A DNA stretch of 64,000 bases, taken from positions 3,580,375-3,644,374 of the forward strand of contig JAKZAN010000002.1 of assembly GCA_023053545.1 (NCBI GenBank). Direction: 5' to 3'. How positions within the stretch are numbered: the stretch's first letter is position 1; each line of letters opens with the position of its first letter. This stretch comes from Lepidurus packardi. Lineage: Eukaryota > Arthropoda > Branchiopoda > Notostraca > Triopsidae. A program made the translations under genes and the position numbers. This document shows, in pieces, positions 1 through 14,255 of the stretch. A model generated the notes under the pieces. The model did not search any database. It had not been told where the DNA came from and saw nothing but the letters and a program-made list of their open reading frames with translations.

Positions 1-3000
1 CTTCAGGTTATCAAGGGAACCGTTATTAGTTCTCGTAATGAATTAATGATGTATAAAAACCTTTTACAAATTTTTGTCGCGAAAAGAAAACTGATTTGGG
101 TTTCTTTTTTACCGTCAAGAATGATTAAGGTTTAGGACGTTTGTTTTGGTCCAGTGTGAAGTTCTGGGAGTTCCAGAAAAAAATAAGAAAAAGATCATAG
201 AAAAACTTGTATGTAATACGTCGAAAAGTTGGGGATTTTTTCTGGAAGGATTTTGCGTTTTCTTGTCCTAAAAAAATTTTTCGAGAACTGTGACATATTA
301 CAATAGACTGTTTTCTACCAGTTGATTTTAAAGCAATTCTGACCCTGATTTTTTGATTTCTAAAGACCAGGAAGATTTTCCCATGGGAAGAAAAGTTGTA
401 GCGCCGTTTCGGACTGATTCTGAGAGTCCTCGAATGTTTCCGGCCAAATGCGTTGATTCCAAACGCATGAAGGAAGCTAATATATGCTCCTGTGCTCCCC
501 CCCCCCCCCCCTTAGTGGTTCATAAAGACATAGACATTCTTTCGCGATATTGAAGGGCAGCTAAGCAACCAGTTTATCATGACTGGCTCACGCTTAGCTA
601 CCTTATAATTTCGGTTCATTACCTTCATATTAACCCATTTCCCCCAGATTATTCGTCTGTTCTCCTTTCATTCTTCAGAATATATAAGTGAAACACGTCT
701 ATATAGTCTTAACAATTTACATTCCGTTAATTCCACCACACAAAACCCAAGAAAATTTCGAAATTCCTCGAATCGTAAGAGTCGTGGAATCGTGGCGTGA
801 CATCGTGAAAGTGGAAATCAGGGTAGAGAGTTCGAAGCCATATTGTGGGTTCCTTAAATCAAGTTTGTTGTCGTGAACTGTGTGCTTATTCGTTTCTTTT
901 TTGGGGGGGCAATTATGTCCGTTTTGGGGGTTTCCACTCGCTGGGGCGGAACGTATTGTAAAGGAAAGCCAAAGCTGCAATGTGTGGGTTATATAGTTAT
1001 ATAAGAGACGCTTGGGACGCTGGGGATGTTGGTGAGTAGGAAACTCGCGGTTGTGGCTGACGTCCCACTTGAGATTCGATGTGCTGAAGAGGCACTTGTG
1101 AGCCAGCAGGTGCTGTGCCCTCTGTACCACTGTGTTATATGGAGGTCTTGACAATTCTTTTCAGACCCATACAGACTTCCCCAAACAGGAACTCGATTAA
1201 AACCCCACAAGCTCCAGTTTTTCTTTCTTTTATCACTTTCCGTTGGCACAAATTCTCCAAACCAAGGCACGTTCAAAGTTCCCGCCTAAATGTTGCGGTC
1301 AAAACCTACTTGATATCCTTCGTAATAAGTCAACTAACTAAACCACGCCTCGGCTCTAACATGCCTGATTTTATTTAAGAAAATAATTTGTGAAAGGTGA
1401 TTTAAACAAAAGAACCTAGGTACTTTACTAAATTTAATCTTCCTACGCTGATTTTCTCCCATACTTTCAGCTAGTGCCACTATGTAACTTTAACTTAACT
1501 TATAAGAGCAGTTATTCAACCGACAAAGATTACAACAAAGGAGTCGCTATTATATGGCAGCGATTCCAAAGCTCCTTATATTTATTGTAGGAAGCTGTGA
1601 AGCAACGCTCACTATATTTCAGTCATTTCAGTTAAGCCACACTCCTTTAACAGTAACTTAACGTATAGAGTAATTTAGCAATTGAAACGGGCTTATCACT
1701 ACATACTAAGCGCCGTGTTGTGGTGATTTAACATTTTTTCTTGCGCACGCTCATTATTTCTTGAGTTCCCGCTAAGCCACGCCTCTTTCGGATATGTAGT
1801 TCTTAGTTTTCTTTTTGTGGCTGTCTTGTTTAGAAGGTTCAAAAACAGTTCTGGACGTTTAAACCATCCCGCAATAAAAGTTTAACAATTCTAGGCGCTG
1901 TAGCCACGCCCCTTTTTATGAAGTCTGGGTTTCTTTTGGCGCGTAACTTAGTAGTTGTAGATAAAGGCTGGGAATTACACTTGGAAAAGGAGCACCCCAA
2001 CGAGGAGCCAGAAAGAGAGAGCGAGCGAACGAAGTAAGAGAAGAGGGATCTCTCAAGTGGTTCACTCGCGTCGCCGTCTGTCGATCTTTCAACCTTTTTT
2101 CAACATTCGGGGTTTAGGGCTACTTTTATTTGCTTTATTTGGGCACACAAGCTGTATGCTCCGCTTATACGATTCCCGAAGTCGGTTATATAGTCCAGCC
2201 CAAAATTTCTTTCAATGGCACAGAAGCTGCATGTATATCTATTAAACGGGAGGGGAATTGTTGTTTCTCCCCCCCCCCCCCTCCCCCTTTTATTCTTTCC
2301 CAACTAAAATCTAGCCCTGTCATCGAGAAGCTTGTGGTCCGGAATGGAGAGACACTTGATGGACAATAGCCTTTTTCACGAGGACTTGGGTTGGTTGCCT
2401 GGCTTTGGGGAAGGAAAAAGTACTAAAAGATCTCCCAAAGCTCCCTCTTAACCCCCCAAATCGTATGGGTTGGGACTTTTATAGAGACCAAAAGATGCAA
2501 GTTTCTTTTTTTTTATATGAATTAGACAAAACCAAGCCGTTACTGCAGATGGACGTTTCCGTTAACCACTTGTACATAGTAACCTTTCCCCTTTTTAATT
2601 TTATTTTTATTCTTAAACCAGAAATTTCCCCTGTCTTGGATTCTTTTTATTTATCTTGTACTGGACAAGTTCGTGCTTGACCATTGATGAGCACAAGAGC
2701 AGCGTTTGGGAGCTAAATGTCAACAATTGGTCTGAAGAATGTCAAGGGTTTTTGTTAGAAGAGGCATTCCATGTAGGCATTCCGTATAGTCAATCCGTCA
2801 AAGTATGATTTTGCCAACTTCCTGTCCTCCTTGGGATCAAAACACCTCCTTAAAGAAGATGAAGAAGGTGGAAGTCATGGTTATCTATAAAAAAGGGGCG
2901 TAAAGAAGAGGAAAAAGTATGATTATATGTAAGCAAATGAAGAGCTTATTAAAGGTGAGAAAATGTGGCTTTGGAGGGAAGGAAAGGGAGGAAGAGAACA

Positions 3001-6000
3001 TTAGTCAAGTAGAGTTTCAAGTTGAACTCGATTCCGTTTTCTGCGGCTGCACACTTTGCGATGAGTTTATTGACAAAAGACGTAGTTGGAGGATCTCTCT
3101 GGCCCAACTCGACCTTGCTTGGAGAGATCCTCACCGGTCATCCTTCATATATATATAGCATCAGACCGCGTCAAGGATGAGTGTGCTACGATAGGATAGT
3201 ATGTGTGTGTATGTTGTTTAGAGGGCTGTTGGGATTGACAATCAGTGCAGCACTTTATACACTTTAAGGGGTACAAGAGACCCAAACTTGGCGAGATGAT
3301 CCCAACTACTCGTCTTGGAGTAGTTTCACTTGTACCCTTTTTATCCACACGTGCTTATTTATATGTGTTATCTACATAACACTTGACAGCTTTGTATTCT
3401 TCGTAATCAAATGAAGCATTGTTTAGTCAGCAAAAACCTTAGAATATGAGATCATTTTACGTACATTTTGGAACGCGTTTCTTTCCCTTGTGAAATCACT
3501 TCCAGTTTGTAGCGTCATTATCCAGCTGTTGATCGATAAGGGACAATTTACAAACTCCACTATAAGATACTATGGTGCAGATGTATGAGTATGAGTGCAA
3601 TCAATGTTGGGAAGTTGTTTTACTGACAGAAGTTCTTTCTTATGCTTAACTTCACAATGCATTTCTTGTTATATTGACAAAATAAAACATTCCAAAAAGT
3701 ACCGTACTTACCTGTAAAGTTACGATTTTTTTCTTTGCAATGAGGACTGAATTACTAGTGCTGATTAGAGTTGAGGATTGTTTGAACCTAAATGCGCATG
3801 ACAAAACGAAGCGCCGCCTCCTCATCATTTGCGCGCCTGACAACCCTAGAAAGCGTTCTTTTTATAAGCAATCCGGGGTTTGTTCGTCGTTTATTTGATA
3901 GCATATTTTGTTACTGTTACAATGGTCCTTATTATTCTAAACTAGTGTTTTTAATTAACGTAAACCTTTCAAAATTACGTTGTTAACGTCATCGTTAGTA
4001 TTCTGCTAAACGTTAATCTTTTTCATTGTTGGAATGAATATCCCTCTTGGATTTTAGGATAAGCCAGTGGGGTTTGTCCTACGACTACTCTGCTAGGAAT
4101 CATGTCTTCAAGTCTTATTTCGTTTTAGGATGATAGCGAACTTTATCTTAGCCTGCTATAATAGGGAAGTTTGCTGCAGCGATTTCAAGTGTTTCTTTAT
4201 TATAGATCATTTGTTGTTTGGGGCGATGGCAAAAGACACTCGATACCTTGAAAAGAGACAGAACTTGTGCCTTCATCAATTAGTTTTGAAACAATGGCTG
4301 GCATCTAAAAAGTTTGGTGTCTTTTGTTCGCCTCGCAGAAATTTGTCGTCGTCGTTGGGGCACGTGGGGAGCTTTCCGGGCTTTTTAAGGTAGCCCAGAA
4401 AAGAAAAGGAAAAGAAAGACTACGAGGGGGTTTACTCCCGCGAGCACAACTTTTTAAGCATGCGGGCTCTTGAGCACAATTCACCTCTTGAAAAAGTCAG
4501 CTTCCCAGCTTTTATCCTAGCCATTGTAGACACAAAAGCCATTTCTTTATATTCTAATTTTTCTTTCCACATTTTTCAAATAAAAAAAAATGTTCAAAAA
4601 TTGCTAGCAACTTCTCTTAAACCCAAACGTCATTTTTTGGGGGGAAATATTGAAAAGGTGAATAGATTATCCTCAACCCCTCCCCCCTTCCTCAAACACA
4701 CAACCAAAAACGCCAAGGAATGCAAGCTCCTCTTATGGAGAAAGAAAGCCAGAAGCTTGTGGACTAAGAAAACAAGCTTTTATGAAGCGTTTGCTAAGAA
4801 AACATCCCTGTCCCAATCCACTAACCACTAAACCATTGAAGGAGCCGTGGAAATATGTATATACTATGCTATATTATGTTTTACTTTTTCTAAAGTTGGT
4901 TTATGACACTCGGCTATAACCTGTAGGAATTAAAAACAATTTAAATTAAATAAAAAGAACCAAGTTTGGATTTTTTCCGTTTCGAGAGAAGATGCAAGGA
5001 ATGAGACGAGACAGGCAAGGAACAGGTATATATTTGCTGATGATGATGTGGTTGACCACCCTTGTTGCTTCTTGTTGAGTCAAAGGAACGTTTAAAGTCA
5101 AAAAGAAACTTGCAAAGAAAAAAAAGAATTTGAAAGGGAATTTCTTGCACTCTCTTGGCTTGTCATGGACGTGGCTTGTCAATTTGCCTTGTGATGCATC
5201 ACTTTTTTAGCGAGAAAACAAACCTTACATTTTCTTCTTCGTTTCTTAACGCCTTTGGACACGGCAATGACTGTTGGACTGCCCGAAGAGCTCCCGAGTT
5301 GAGTCGTCTGAGGAAAACAAGACAATCCTCTCCCGGATTTGTTCAGGGTCAGAATCTATCTCTTCATTTCTACCAGGGTCAGAGAAGCTTGGCAAGAACC
5401 CTGGGAGCTGAACAAAAGCGCAATTAAAGAGATGGTAATGAGAGGCTGGGTAGGTTTGACCTGTCATCACCAGCAAGGGCCGCGAAAGGGCACGCAAAAG
5501 GCGGGGTCGTACGTTTAATATCAACTGAGTCATGTCTGGTCAAGAAGAGGGCCATGCATCCCCCCCTCCACCCACGAAAGATGACCATTATGAGATGAAA
5601 GGGAGAAGCTAGATGACCCCGAGATGACAAGAAATTAGAATGCTCATTTCAAACAATGAAAAGGCGCATCGAATCTGTTTTCTTCATCTCTTTTTCTAGT
5701 AAAGTTGATCCCCTTTTGGAACGAATTTCTACTTAATGAATTTCCTACATTTTCCTCAGTTTCGTTTCTTTTCGGGATTCTTTCGAAGGTGTCCCGTGTC
5801 CCAGAAAAAAGCAATGGTTCCGAGTAGAACTCTGAAGCTCACCCAAATTGACAATAAGAGGAAGCGAGCCCGTTGTACTCTACGGCGTAGGAAACGGACG
5901 CCATTTCCATAGAAAACCCAATATTTTCTTTGCGCTGGACTTTAAGTTCATTCAAACTGCCCCATTTAGTAGAGAAGGGAGGGGGGTGGGGGTAAAAATG

Positions 6001-9000
6001 GGCGGTTGCCATACAGTTTCGGATGTCCCCAAGTTTATTCAGGCGTCCGGAATGCGACGTTTTCGGAACAACCTTCTCTTAGCTTCTGCTACTTTATACC
6101 ATAGCTGTCTTGGGGGATTCTTTCCGTGGGTTTCTAGCTTTGGCACACTCTCTTTCTCTCTCTGTGCCCTGACTGCCCCTTTTTAACAGACGGGACAAAT
6201 CTTGTTTGGAGAGCTAAGTAGTGTCGACTCGCCAAAGTCCATCTTTTCCTCCCCATCATCGTTTCTATTCTCCTCCCGGCATTTTGCCTCCCTCCACCCC
6301 ATCCGCCACCCTGTCCGGAGAATAGAATCGATGGGTGAACTTAGATATACCTAAAAGTATCTTATCCTTTTCGTGACTGTCAGCACAAGCTGACTGGGTC
6401 CCTTTTCTGCATAATGCGCGTATTATGCATCCCATAAAAATTTCGGGCCCAAAAGACGGGTAATTTTCCATAAAAACGGCAAGTGTAACGGAAAGGCTGG
6501 AAATTCTTAAAAATGATGAGCCATATCTTATATTTATAGCAAAAAAAGGAAGATTTTTGAGGGCGTTTGGGCGTTTTTCAAAGAGAAAGATAGAGGAAAA
6601 GGTGAGGGGTAAGGGCTATATTCGCTACACACGTGCCGGCCGTGACTGATAGGGATCTGTTTATGAATAGCGCAGGGTTTGGGGGATTATATTGTGTATA
6701 GTCTGTACCAAGACTTGCTTTTAATCTTAATCTAGCTACCTTTTAACACGCTTCTTTAGACATCGGAGGAAGCACGTGGGCTTTATTGGCATTTTTTTAA
6801 TGGAAGGGGAGAAGAAGAATTTCTTAGGGGAAGGGAGGACTTTTTTTTACCTGTTTGTAATTGCAGCGGAGTTGGAGAGAAAATAGGGAAATTTTTAATG
6901 GAATGTTAGACAGCATTGATGAGCAAGACGTCATCCTGCGAGTCAACATCAGCATGACGACATATGCATACAGACTGTATTTATTTAATTTTTAGTGGTT
7001 ATGCCACTAGTAGACGGGACTCTTAAAGAGGGTTAAGGGGGTTTGGTGGCAGAGCACCTGAGACAAGTCTTTTCTTCATTCAAAGGAAGTTAGATGTGTT
7101 GGACTACGCCTTTTAGACCAGAAATTTGATCTGTTTAGTAGAAGATGAGTGAGAGGGGAGGACTTTGGGTAGGCATGAATGAGCGTTTTCCAACAGAGAC
7201 GAAACTGGAAGAACTTAACTAACTGGCGTAGTGCAAAGGAGGAGTTGGTCTTCGTGAAGAGACTTGATACTTCTTTTGTGCTTTTTTTTGAGGGGGAGTA
7301 ATACTCCAATTGCCTATTGTGGACGGCAATTCACCTGTTCCGAACCTGGTTTGGGGCTCATGATTATGTTTTCAAGGAACTTGAATTACTTCGTAACTCT
7401 GTCTGCTAGCTCTCTTGCTCTCGCTCTCTTTCCCACATCAAAGAAGTGTGTCCTTTCGAAGGGAGTTAGAAAAAGAGAGAGAGAGGACTCGAAAAACTGT
7501 AAGCAGGACAGAAAGAGAGAGAGACTTGTAATAAGAGATGATGATGCCTATTGTCGTTTGAGACCAAGGGACGGGTTAATCGCCGGGATTCATTGTTGAC
7601 GAGGTTGTTATTCCGGTTTCAAGTTTATATCATCATTAAGTAGATCCGAGACTGCTGTTACTTTCTAACGTATTCAAGTCAAATACAAACCAGAAAAATA
7701 GCAAGAAGAATCATATGAATCAACGAATGAAATCCAGTAGGACAGCCATTTAGAACTGCTGAGAAAAGGTAAAATCGATCTTATGGATTCATTTTTGATC
7801 AGATTAGTAGACTTTCTGATCAGGTTCGTATGACCAGAATTAACCGAAAAATTATTTATTAGTTCGTAAACGATTGAAGCTCTATAATGAACTACAATGT
7901 TTAGAGTAGGATGCTTAAAATCGCTTCGACTAATTTAACAACATTACGAGAATACTTTGTTCCGAAACGTAACTGTCTTTAAAAGCAGTAGAACTTGCTT
8001 TACAATGTTTAAACCGTTCAAACCGTTTTTTGTGTTTTATTAAAATTGGGGATGATTACTGGGGCTATGAGTTGCCTTCGCCAACAAGTCAACGCTCACA
8101 GTTTGAAAAACGATTACGTTTAGATCCCTTTTTAAGCCCCACAGCCATCATGGACAACACCTCGTCTGTGTTTATTGCTGCGATGGCAATAATCGAGCCT
8201 CTAGGCAAACGGACGTTGTAAGAAAAGAAGCAAATACGGCTGTTGGTCATGTATTGGAAAGGGGTGGGGAGGGTGGATGATGAGAGGGGGAGGGGATGCT
8301 GTGGTTGTCATGTCAGGAGCTATTGTTGCCCACTTACGTAGGCTGTGTGGGATATAGTAACGTCGGATTAAAAGAGAAACGAGAGAAAGATTGCTAGGAG
8401 CCAAGCTATGAAGGGAGAAGAATTGCACGTGTCAGAAATCAAACATATTTTTTAGTCGTAATGCTTGCATATATTCTGTATTGCTATGAATAGGGAGAAT
8501 TGGAACGTGTTGCATTATGACGCGGATGTAAACTGAGTTTAATGCGTTCTTAAGTCATTTGTTTAAGCAAAAGTCTATTTCGTTTCGGGTGTACAGTTTG
8601 AGAGTATCCGTTGCAAGAGAGACAGCAGGGAGCGAAAGAGAGAGGGCGAAAGAGCAGAGAGGTGTGCCTCCGGATATTGCTTTGGTAATAGTGGGCGTGC
8701 AAACAGCATTAGCCATGCAAAGAGTCTCGTTCATGCTCTCAAACTTGAGTTAGATTTGCATAAGTATTGTTGCAGCTCTTACGACTGTCCCCTTACTTGT
8801 CCAACTACTGCATGTCATTACAATTTCCAAAACTTTTGATTTAGTTGACATCAGGTCAAAGAATCTCGACGTTAATATAGCTTCAACAGCTTAGATATTG
8901 TTTCCAACATTATAATGTCAACTGTTTTGTTTTAAAATCCAAAGCTGTGGTAAAATGGTGAGTTTCACATTGAATTAATGGAAAGATATGCAGTTGAACT

Positions 9001-9758
9001 ACCTGAACTAAGGTTACAATTCTAACTCTAGAGGGTTGGAACTTTCGATCCTTTAAACGGAAGAGAACGAGATCCACATTTCCTAATTGAAGAAAATCGA
9101 GTATAGTTAGCTTCAGCGTGTGTTTTAAAACGCGGGATTTCTATTTTTTTTTTTTTTGCTTTTAACATTAGAATCATAGGAATCACTTGGATTTGGAACT
9201 AAAAAGAATGCAAACTGTAAGCCGGCTTAGAATATTAGAAGTTCGAGATTTCTTGATCAAAAGAGTTATGTATAGGTGAAAAGGGAAGAGTTGTAAATTC
9301 AGGGTAAGTTTGTATGTTCACTTGTTTTGCATTACAACAAAGAGAAAAATCTCAAAGAAACATGGATGGATGACACATGAGTTGTGGGTAAGGATTCGGG
9401 AGGGGGAGAAAACGCTATTTTTGCTGCACCTAAGAAACGAAACAGCCAATGTTTGTCCTCGTAAGGGATGATGATAGTAAGGAGTAACCATATTTCGTAG
9501 GAATAATTAGAAAACGCACACACTGGGAGATAAAGAGTTTTGAAAAGGAGAAAAATTTAACTTTTTCATGGGTTAAACTCGAAACGAACAGAAATTCATT
9601 AGAGAGCACTTTTTACACGATTTCTTCGAAAAAGCCCTTGAAACACGTTTTTACTCGTTCAATCGAATTTCTTTTCAGTTTCTTTTTTTAATACATTAGT
9701 ATGTAGTTTCTTTTGGTAGTGATTTTTTATTTTATTTTATTCATCATGTCAGGTTTTT
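1..9758. other. Gene-poor stretch downstream of the Nkx2.1 gene
   Basis: I see no convincing gene here. The open frames on both strands are short, unrelated to families I recognise and lack matching splice structure. The stretch holds C-runs at 497-511 and 2269-2281, short purine-rich and TA-rich patches, and several copies of a GCCACGCC-like motif near 1345, 1775 and 1905. Because it lies just 3' of a developmental homeobox gene, it may hold regulatory DNA, but that is inference from position only. Confidence 0.6.
9726..9741 (-). promoter_or_regulatory. Overlapping polyadenylation signals of Nkx2.1
   Basis: On the minus strand three AATAAA hexamers follow each other at 5-bp steps (9736-9741, 9731-9736, 9726-9731). 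They start about 18 nt after the TAA stop of the homeobox gene. This placement would give a very short 3' UTR if used. Use of the signals is inferred; T-rich DNA can produce such hexamers by chance. Confidence 0.45.
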
Positions 9759-12700
9759 TTACCAAGCCCGTCCTTGTAAGGGCAGGTAACACAAATTGCC
9801 TTGTTGCTGGGCCTGTTGTTGAGGTGATTGATGGACAACTTGCTGATGATGATGTTGCAGTGGCATCGGCGGGGTGCCCATCAGTGTTTGACGGTGCGGA
9901 AAACTCAGCGACGATAATAAACCGGCCGCTTGTTGATGCGCTTGCAGCGAGCCTAGCGGGGATACATGGTGATGGGGGTGATGGTGGGGGTGATGCGGGT
10001 GGTGAGGGTGATGCTGACCTTGCATGACGGCCGTGGGGTGGCTTACTTGACCCAAGCTGTGCCCTCCAATGCTCATCACGGGGCTTGGACTACAGTCATC
10101 TTCGCGACCTAAGGATGAGGGAGAGTCTGCACCGTCCAAACTGCCGCCGCTTGGACTGCCACCGTTGTTCAAGCCACTACCACTGCTACCTCCCGCACCC
10201 GACGGAGCACCTCCGCCTGCACCCGAACAGGGTTTCCCGTCTTTAACCAATACTGGAACTGCTACGCGTCTAGGCGAACTCTGTTAGAAACATGACACAA
10301 ATTAAAATAACTATAACAGAAAAGGCAGCGATTAAGTTTGTGCACCTTTAAACTACTCGACATTTTTAGTTGAACCAACTTTAACTAGGGAATTAACTGA
10401 ACCTTCTTTGAATTTAAACTTAAACTGGAAGCTTTGAATGTAAACTATTAACCGCTCAATTGGACAATCTTTAATGATGAAAAAGACTCAAAATAACAAG
10501 CGTTGCACAAGTTAAACAGTTCAAGCTTTCCAAGTACTTTGAAAAAGTAGAATTGAAGTTTGTGAATTTTAAAACTTTATAAAGTTAAATAGCGAAACTT
10601 TGTGAATAGTTCAAAATAATTCAAGTAGTCCAAAATCAGATAGTGAAATCCTCATCGAAATGTGAATTGACAATTTTATATTTATATTCTATTCCAAACT
10701 TTTGTTGAACTACATTGAAATGCTAAAGAATGTGGTTTGCAGAGATATTATGTTTGGAAGATGTGAAGAATTACACGCCTGGAAACTTCCTAAAACCATA
10801 GAACTCTTGACTATTGAAATCTCGATCGTTTCTCGATTAAATAAGGTCTTTGAAAGTCAAAAGAATCTACGTTTTAGATGGTTGAACCGCTTTGAAAAAG
10901 TTAAAGAAGGCTAGAGAGGCTAAAATAAAGGAGTCATTGTTGTGGCAGTCTTCTCACGATAAGCTACATTTGATAACGTTTGTTTCACAAGTTCTTTTTT
11001 AAGTGATTAAAATCTATGGTTTTATAAGGAATTGAATTGCCCTCTTTGGGGTTAATTCTAGTCCCGTTTTCCCAGGGTTGGCGAGGTTGCGAGTCTTCGA
11101 ACACTCTCCGCGGGATGTCCCCCTCAAAACAGTATACTAAACCACGCGTTTTTGACCTCGCAGCAAGCCCGCTTTTATGCGATTTAGGGGCGCTGCACCC
11201 CGGGAGGGTTATTCACGAGTGGGGCGCTAACGGGGGCATCCCTATGTGAGGGTGCTACCCCCTGCTTTTTTCTGAATTGGCGGGTATTTTCAAGTTTTAT
11301 TTGAGGGTTGCGTGGGTATAATAAAATGACTGTGTTCAGCGATTCGCAAAAAATTCGAGAGGCTATATATATATAAATGTATATATGGAAGAAACCCGAG
11401 GGAACGCAGTAGCATTCCCATATGTGTTGGCATCCGTGAAATATGTGACCTAATGAGCAAAAATATAGACTCTTCACCCCTCTTTCTATGCTCCCGATGC
11501 GTTTATATAACTAAAAGGGCTGATTTGAACCGGAATAATTGCTGGATCTTTCCACGTGCAACACTTTGGAAATATTTTCCTTTTCTCACGCAAGCAGATT
11601 CGAATGCAGGAATTTTTGGGGGAATTATTTTGAGCACATATTTACCTGGCTGTTTGAAGTTTGCTCAGCCATAGCCTTTTCCTTAGCTTGGCGCTTGCAT
11701 TTATAGCGATGATTCTGGAACCAGATCTTGACCTATGAGGAATGTATCAATTCGTTAGCTTTTAAAATTTGATAATTTTAAAGGTGAAATGCTCTCAAAG
11801 TGGCTCAGTTTTGAAAGTTGAACGTACTTGGGTGGGTGTGAGGTGAATCAAACTAGCCAAGTGCTCTCGTTCAGGGGCGGACAGATACTTCTGTTGCTTG
11901 AAACGTCTTTCCAGCTCGTAGACCTTTTTTTTAATAAAGAAATAAATATATAAAATAAAATGAACGTCAGACTTAGGAGATTTCATTTTTTTGTTCTTTT
12001 TTACTATAGTTTTATTTTCTGAAGCTGAAAGGAGGATAGAGTTCTTACCTGGGCTTGAGTGAAGAGGACTCGACGTTTACGACGCTGAGCATGTAAAGGA
12101 AACTGGACGCCCCCAACCGGCGGCTTCGATTCGGAACCCATGGAACAGGTGCCCAAACCAGACATGTTCATGTTCATCGGATTCATGTTCATATTCATGC
12201 CTGACATATGGTTCATGCCGTTCATATTCATAGACTGGCTCGTTCCCATTAATCGACTCACTGCAAACATTTTACAAGAAGAAACCCTAGTAATTTTTAT
12301 CGTTCTTTATAAAGTTTTCTTGATTATTTTAATTATACACATGAAATTAAACAATAAGATTGTGATGATTCTTCGAAAGCCTAGCTCATCTAGACTTCAG
12401 AAAAAAATTGGAAATACAGTTCGAATAGTTTCGAAGACATCTCAAGTTGAAACTATAGTTAACGTTGAAGCGGTTGGCGTTGAAAGTCGAGCGTTGAAGA
12501 CCACCACTGCATGTTGTAGCATTGATCGCGCTTTTTATCCTTCCTACCTCTTTGCAATTTCGGAAATGTCTCCAGAAATCTAACCGTATAGAATTGCTTC
12601 AAGTTAATAGAGCTTGAAAAGTTTGGGTAAGTATAATATTTGAAAGAAAATTAGAGTTTAAATTTTAAGAAAGTAGGAAGAAAACCATTATTTCGCGTCG

Positions 12701-12992
12701 GTAGTTTACGTCTTGTGTAACTAACGGATATCGTCAGGACAAGCAGGGTCAATAGGATTAAAACCAATTCCTCCACCCCCCAACATACGAGGGGTTGTAA
12801 AATGCCGCACCTTCAAACGCTGTATCACGGAATGGGTGCAGCCTCTTTTGAGCTCGGGATTCTCTCTGACTTTTCCTCGGGGGAGTTTGAACAGCAAACT
12901 TAGACGGCTTTCCAGAAAAGATAAAAAGTAAATCCCATTTCTGCTCTGGTACACAAATTCTATCGAATTGCTTAGCTTCTCTGCAGCTCCAG

Positions 12993-13024
<32 letters not shown>

Positions 13025-14255
13025 ACTCTCTCACTCTCTCTGTGTTTGCGTGTGTATGTGCATGTGTGTGCCGGGGGAGGAAACCGACGAGGGATGCTTT
13101 ATAAGACGCACCCGTGCACGTGAATAGCACCCTCTCCACAAACATACACCTTGTAATTAAGTTCCCGATGCCGCTTCTTTTCTACGTCTTATAACCTTTA
13201 CACTTTCCTTTATGGATCTTCATTTCCTTTTCCCACGTAAGAAATAAGAAAAGCTTCGAAAGATTTCTACAATAGCCAAGTTTTCCTTACAAAAAAAAGT
13301 TTTCCAATGTGGTTAGTTTGGAGGGTGATTACTCCCAATTTGAGCGCTCGAGTTGACAACAACAATTTTAAAGGGGATTCGGGAGGGATTGCTTACAAAA
13401 CGTTTGGGTTATTTTCCGCGTCAGCGGAATTCGTCTATGGCGTGGAAGAAAACACCCTCGTTAGGGAGCACACACCCTTACTGCGTTCTTTCCATAATTT
13501 TGGGGGAGTTAAAAACAAAACAAAAAACTACTCGTTTTTTAGTTGAGATACCATTTGCACCCTTATTGTTCCTCCAGAAGGGGTGAAATTTTTCAATGTT
13601 TGTGCAAATTGAGCGGAAGATGCTTTTAGAAAGTAAGGATGCTAGATCCGGTAACCAGCATCCGATTTTTTTTGTGAAAACAACACGCAGCTGTTTCCAT
13701 GCGGGCGAGGGTGAGAAAATCTTCCAGCGGTGTTTAAATTTTGGGTTCAGAGATCGGGTTGGCTTATTATGTACCTGTGGTTAGAGTGTAGTCACTCGGG
13801 AACCGAGGGTCACCAGCTCCGGCGCTGTACCAAGGTGCTGCGGAGCCTCCGCGTACGTCAGCCATCCCATAATGCGACGGAAGGTCCGAACCTGCAGCAC
13901 TGTTGACGTACTGCGCGGTGGAAAAGGGAACTCCGTGAGGACCATGGACGGGATGGCCGTGAGAAACAGAAACTCCCAGCGAAGGTACGTGCACCCCGTA
14001 AGGTGACGACACGGACGGGACACTCATACTGGGGTAGAACGTACTCGTGGTAGCAGCGGAAGATAACGAGGTGATGGAATTGCGATGAGCAGCACTGCTC
14101 TCAATTAGTCCTAGTGGATCTTCACCGGCTAACGTGTTGCTCGGCGAAGAAGTGGCTGTAAAGTCAGTAAAGTATGGTTTGCGGTACACTTCCTCCAGCG
14201 GACTCAGGATGTCGATGACCGAAAATGGAGTCGTGTGCTTTGGGCTCACGGACAT
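9759..14255 (-). CDS. scro: NK2 homeobox protein, Nkx2.1/scarecrow type (five coding exons)
   Basis: A homeodomain transcription factor of the Nkx2.1/TTF-1 class; in arthropods the orthologue is scarecrow, a neural and pharyngeal regulator. Coding exons on the minus strand are 14255-13775, 12260-12049, 11923-11828, 11732-11646 and 10280-9759, all with GT/AG borders, giving 465 residues. Residues 1-22 match the Nkx2.1 start ([20 protein letters not shown]), including the tinman (TN) repressor motif. The homeodomain is residues 220-279, with W48, F49, Q50, N51 and the NK2-specific Y54 ([11 protein letters not shown]). Exon junctions fall after homeodomain positions 12 and 44. The NK2-specific domain ([15 protein letters not shown]) starts near residue 296, and the protein ends YLPLQGRAW like Drosophila scarecrow. 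A Met/Asn-rich repeat precedes the homeodomain and a His/Pro-rich tract lies in the last exon. Introns of 1.37 kb (10281-11645) and 1.51 kb (12261-13774) hold no gene I can see. Confidence 0.96.
12993..13045. repeat. CT microsatellite in Nkx2.1 intron 1
   Basis: An imperfect run of CT dinucleotides followed by CTCACTCT variants, inside the first intron of the homeobox gene. On the gene's strand it reads as GA repeats, a class of sequence bound by GAGA-type factors in arthropods. That role is only a possibility here. Confidence 0.85.

Noticed and set aside
9713-10027. Plus-strand 104-codon frame rich in Asp and Gly
   Set aside because: It is antisense to the His/Pro/Ala-rich last exon of the homeobox gene and reflects that exon's codon bias.
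12140-12583. Plus-strand 147-codon frame starting with Met/Phe/Ile repeats
   Set aside because: It is the antisense of the Met/Asn repeat exon continued into an intron.
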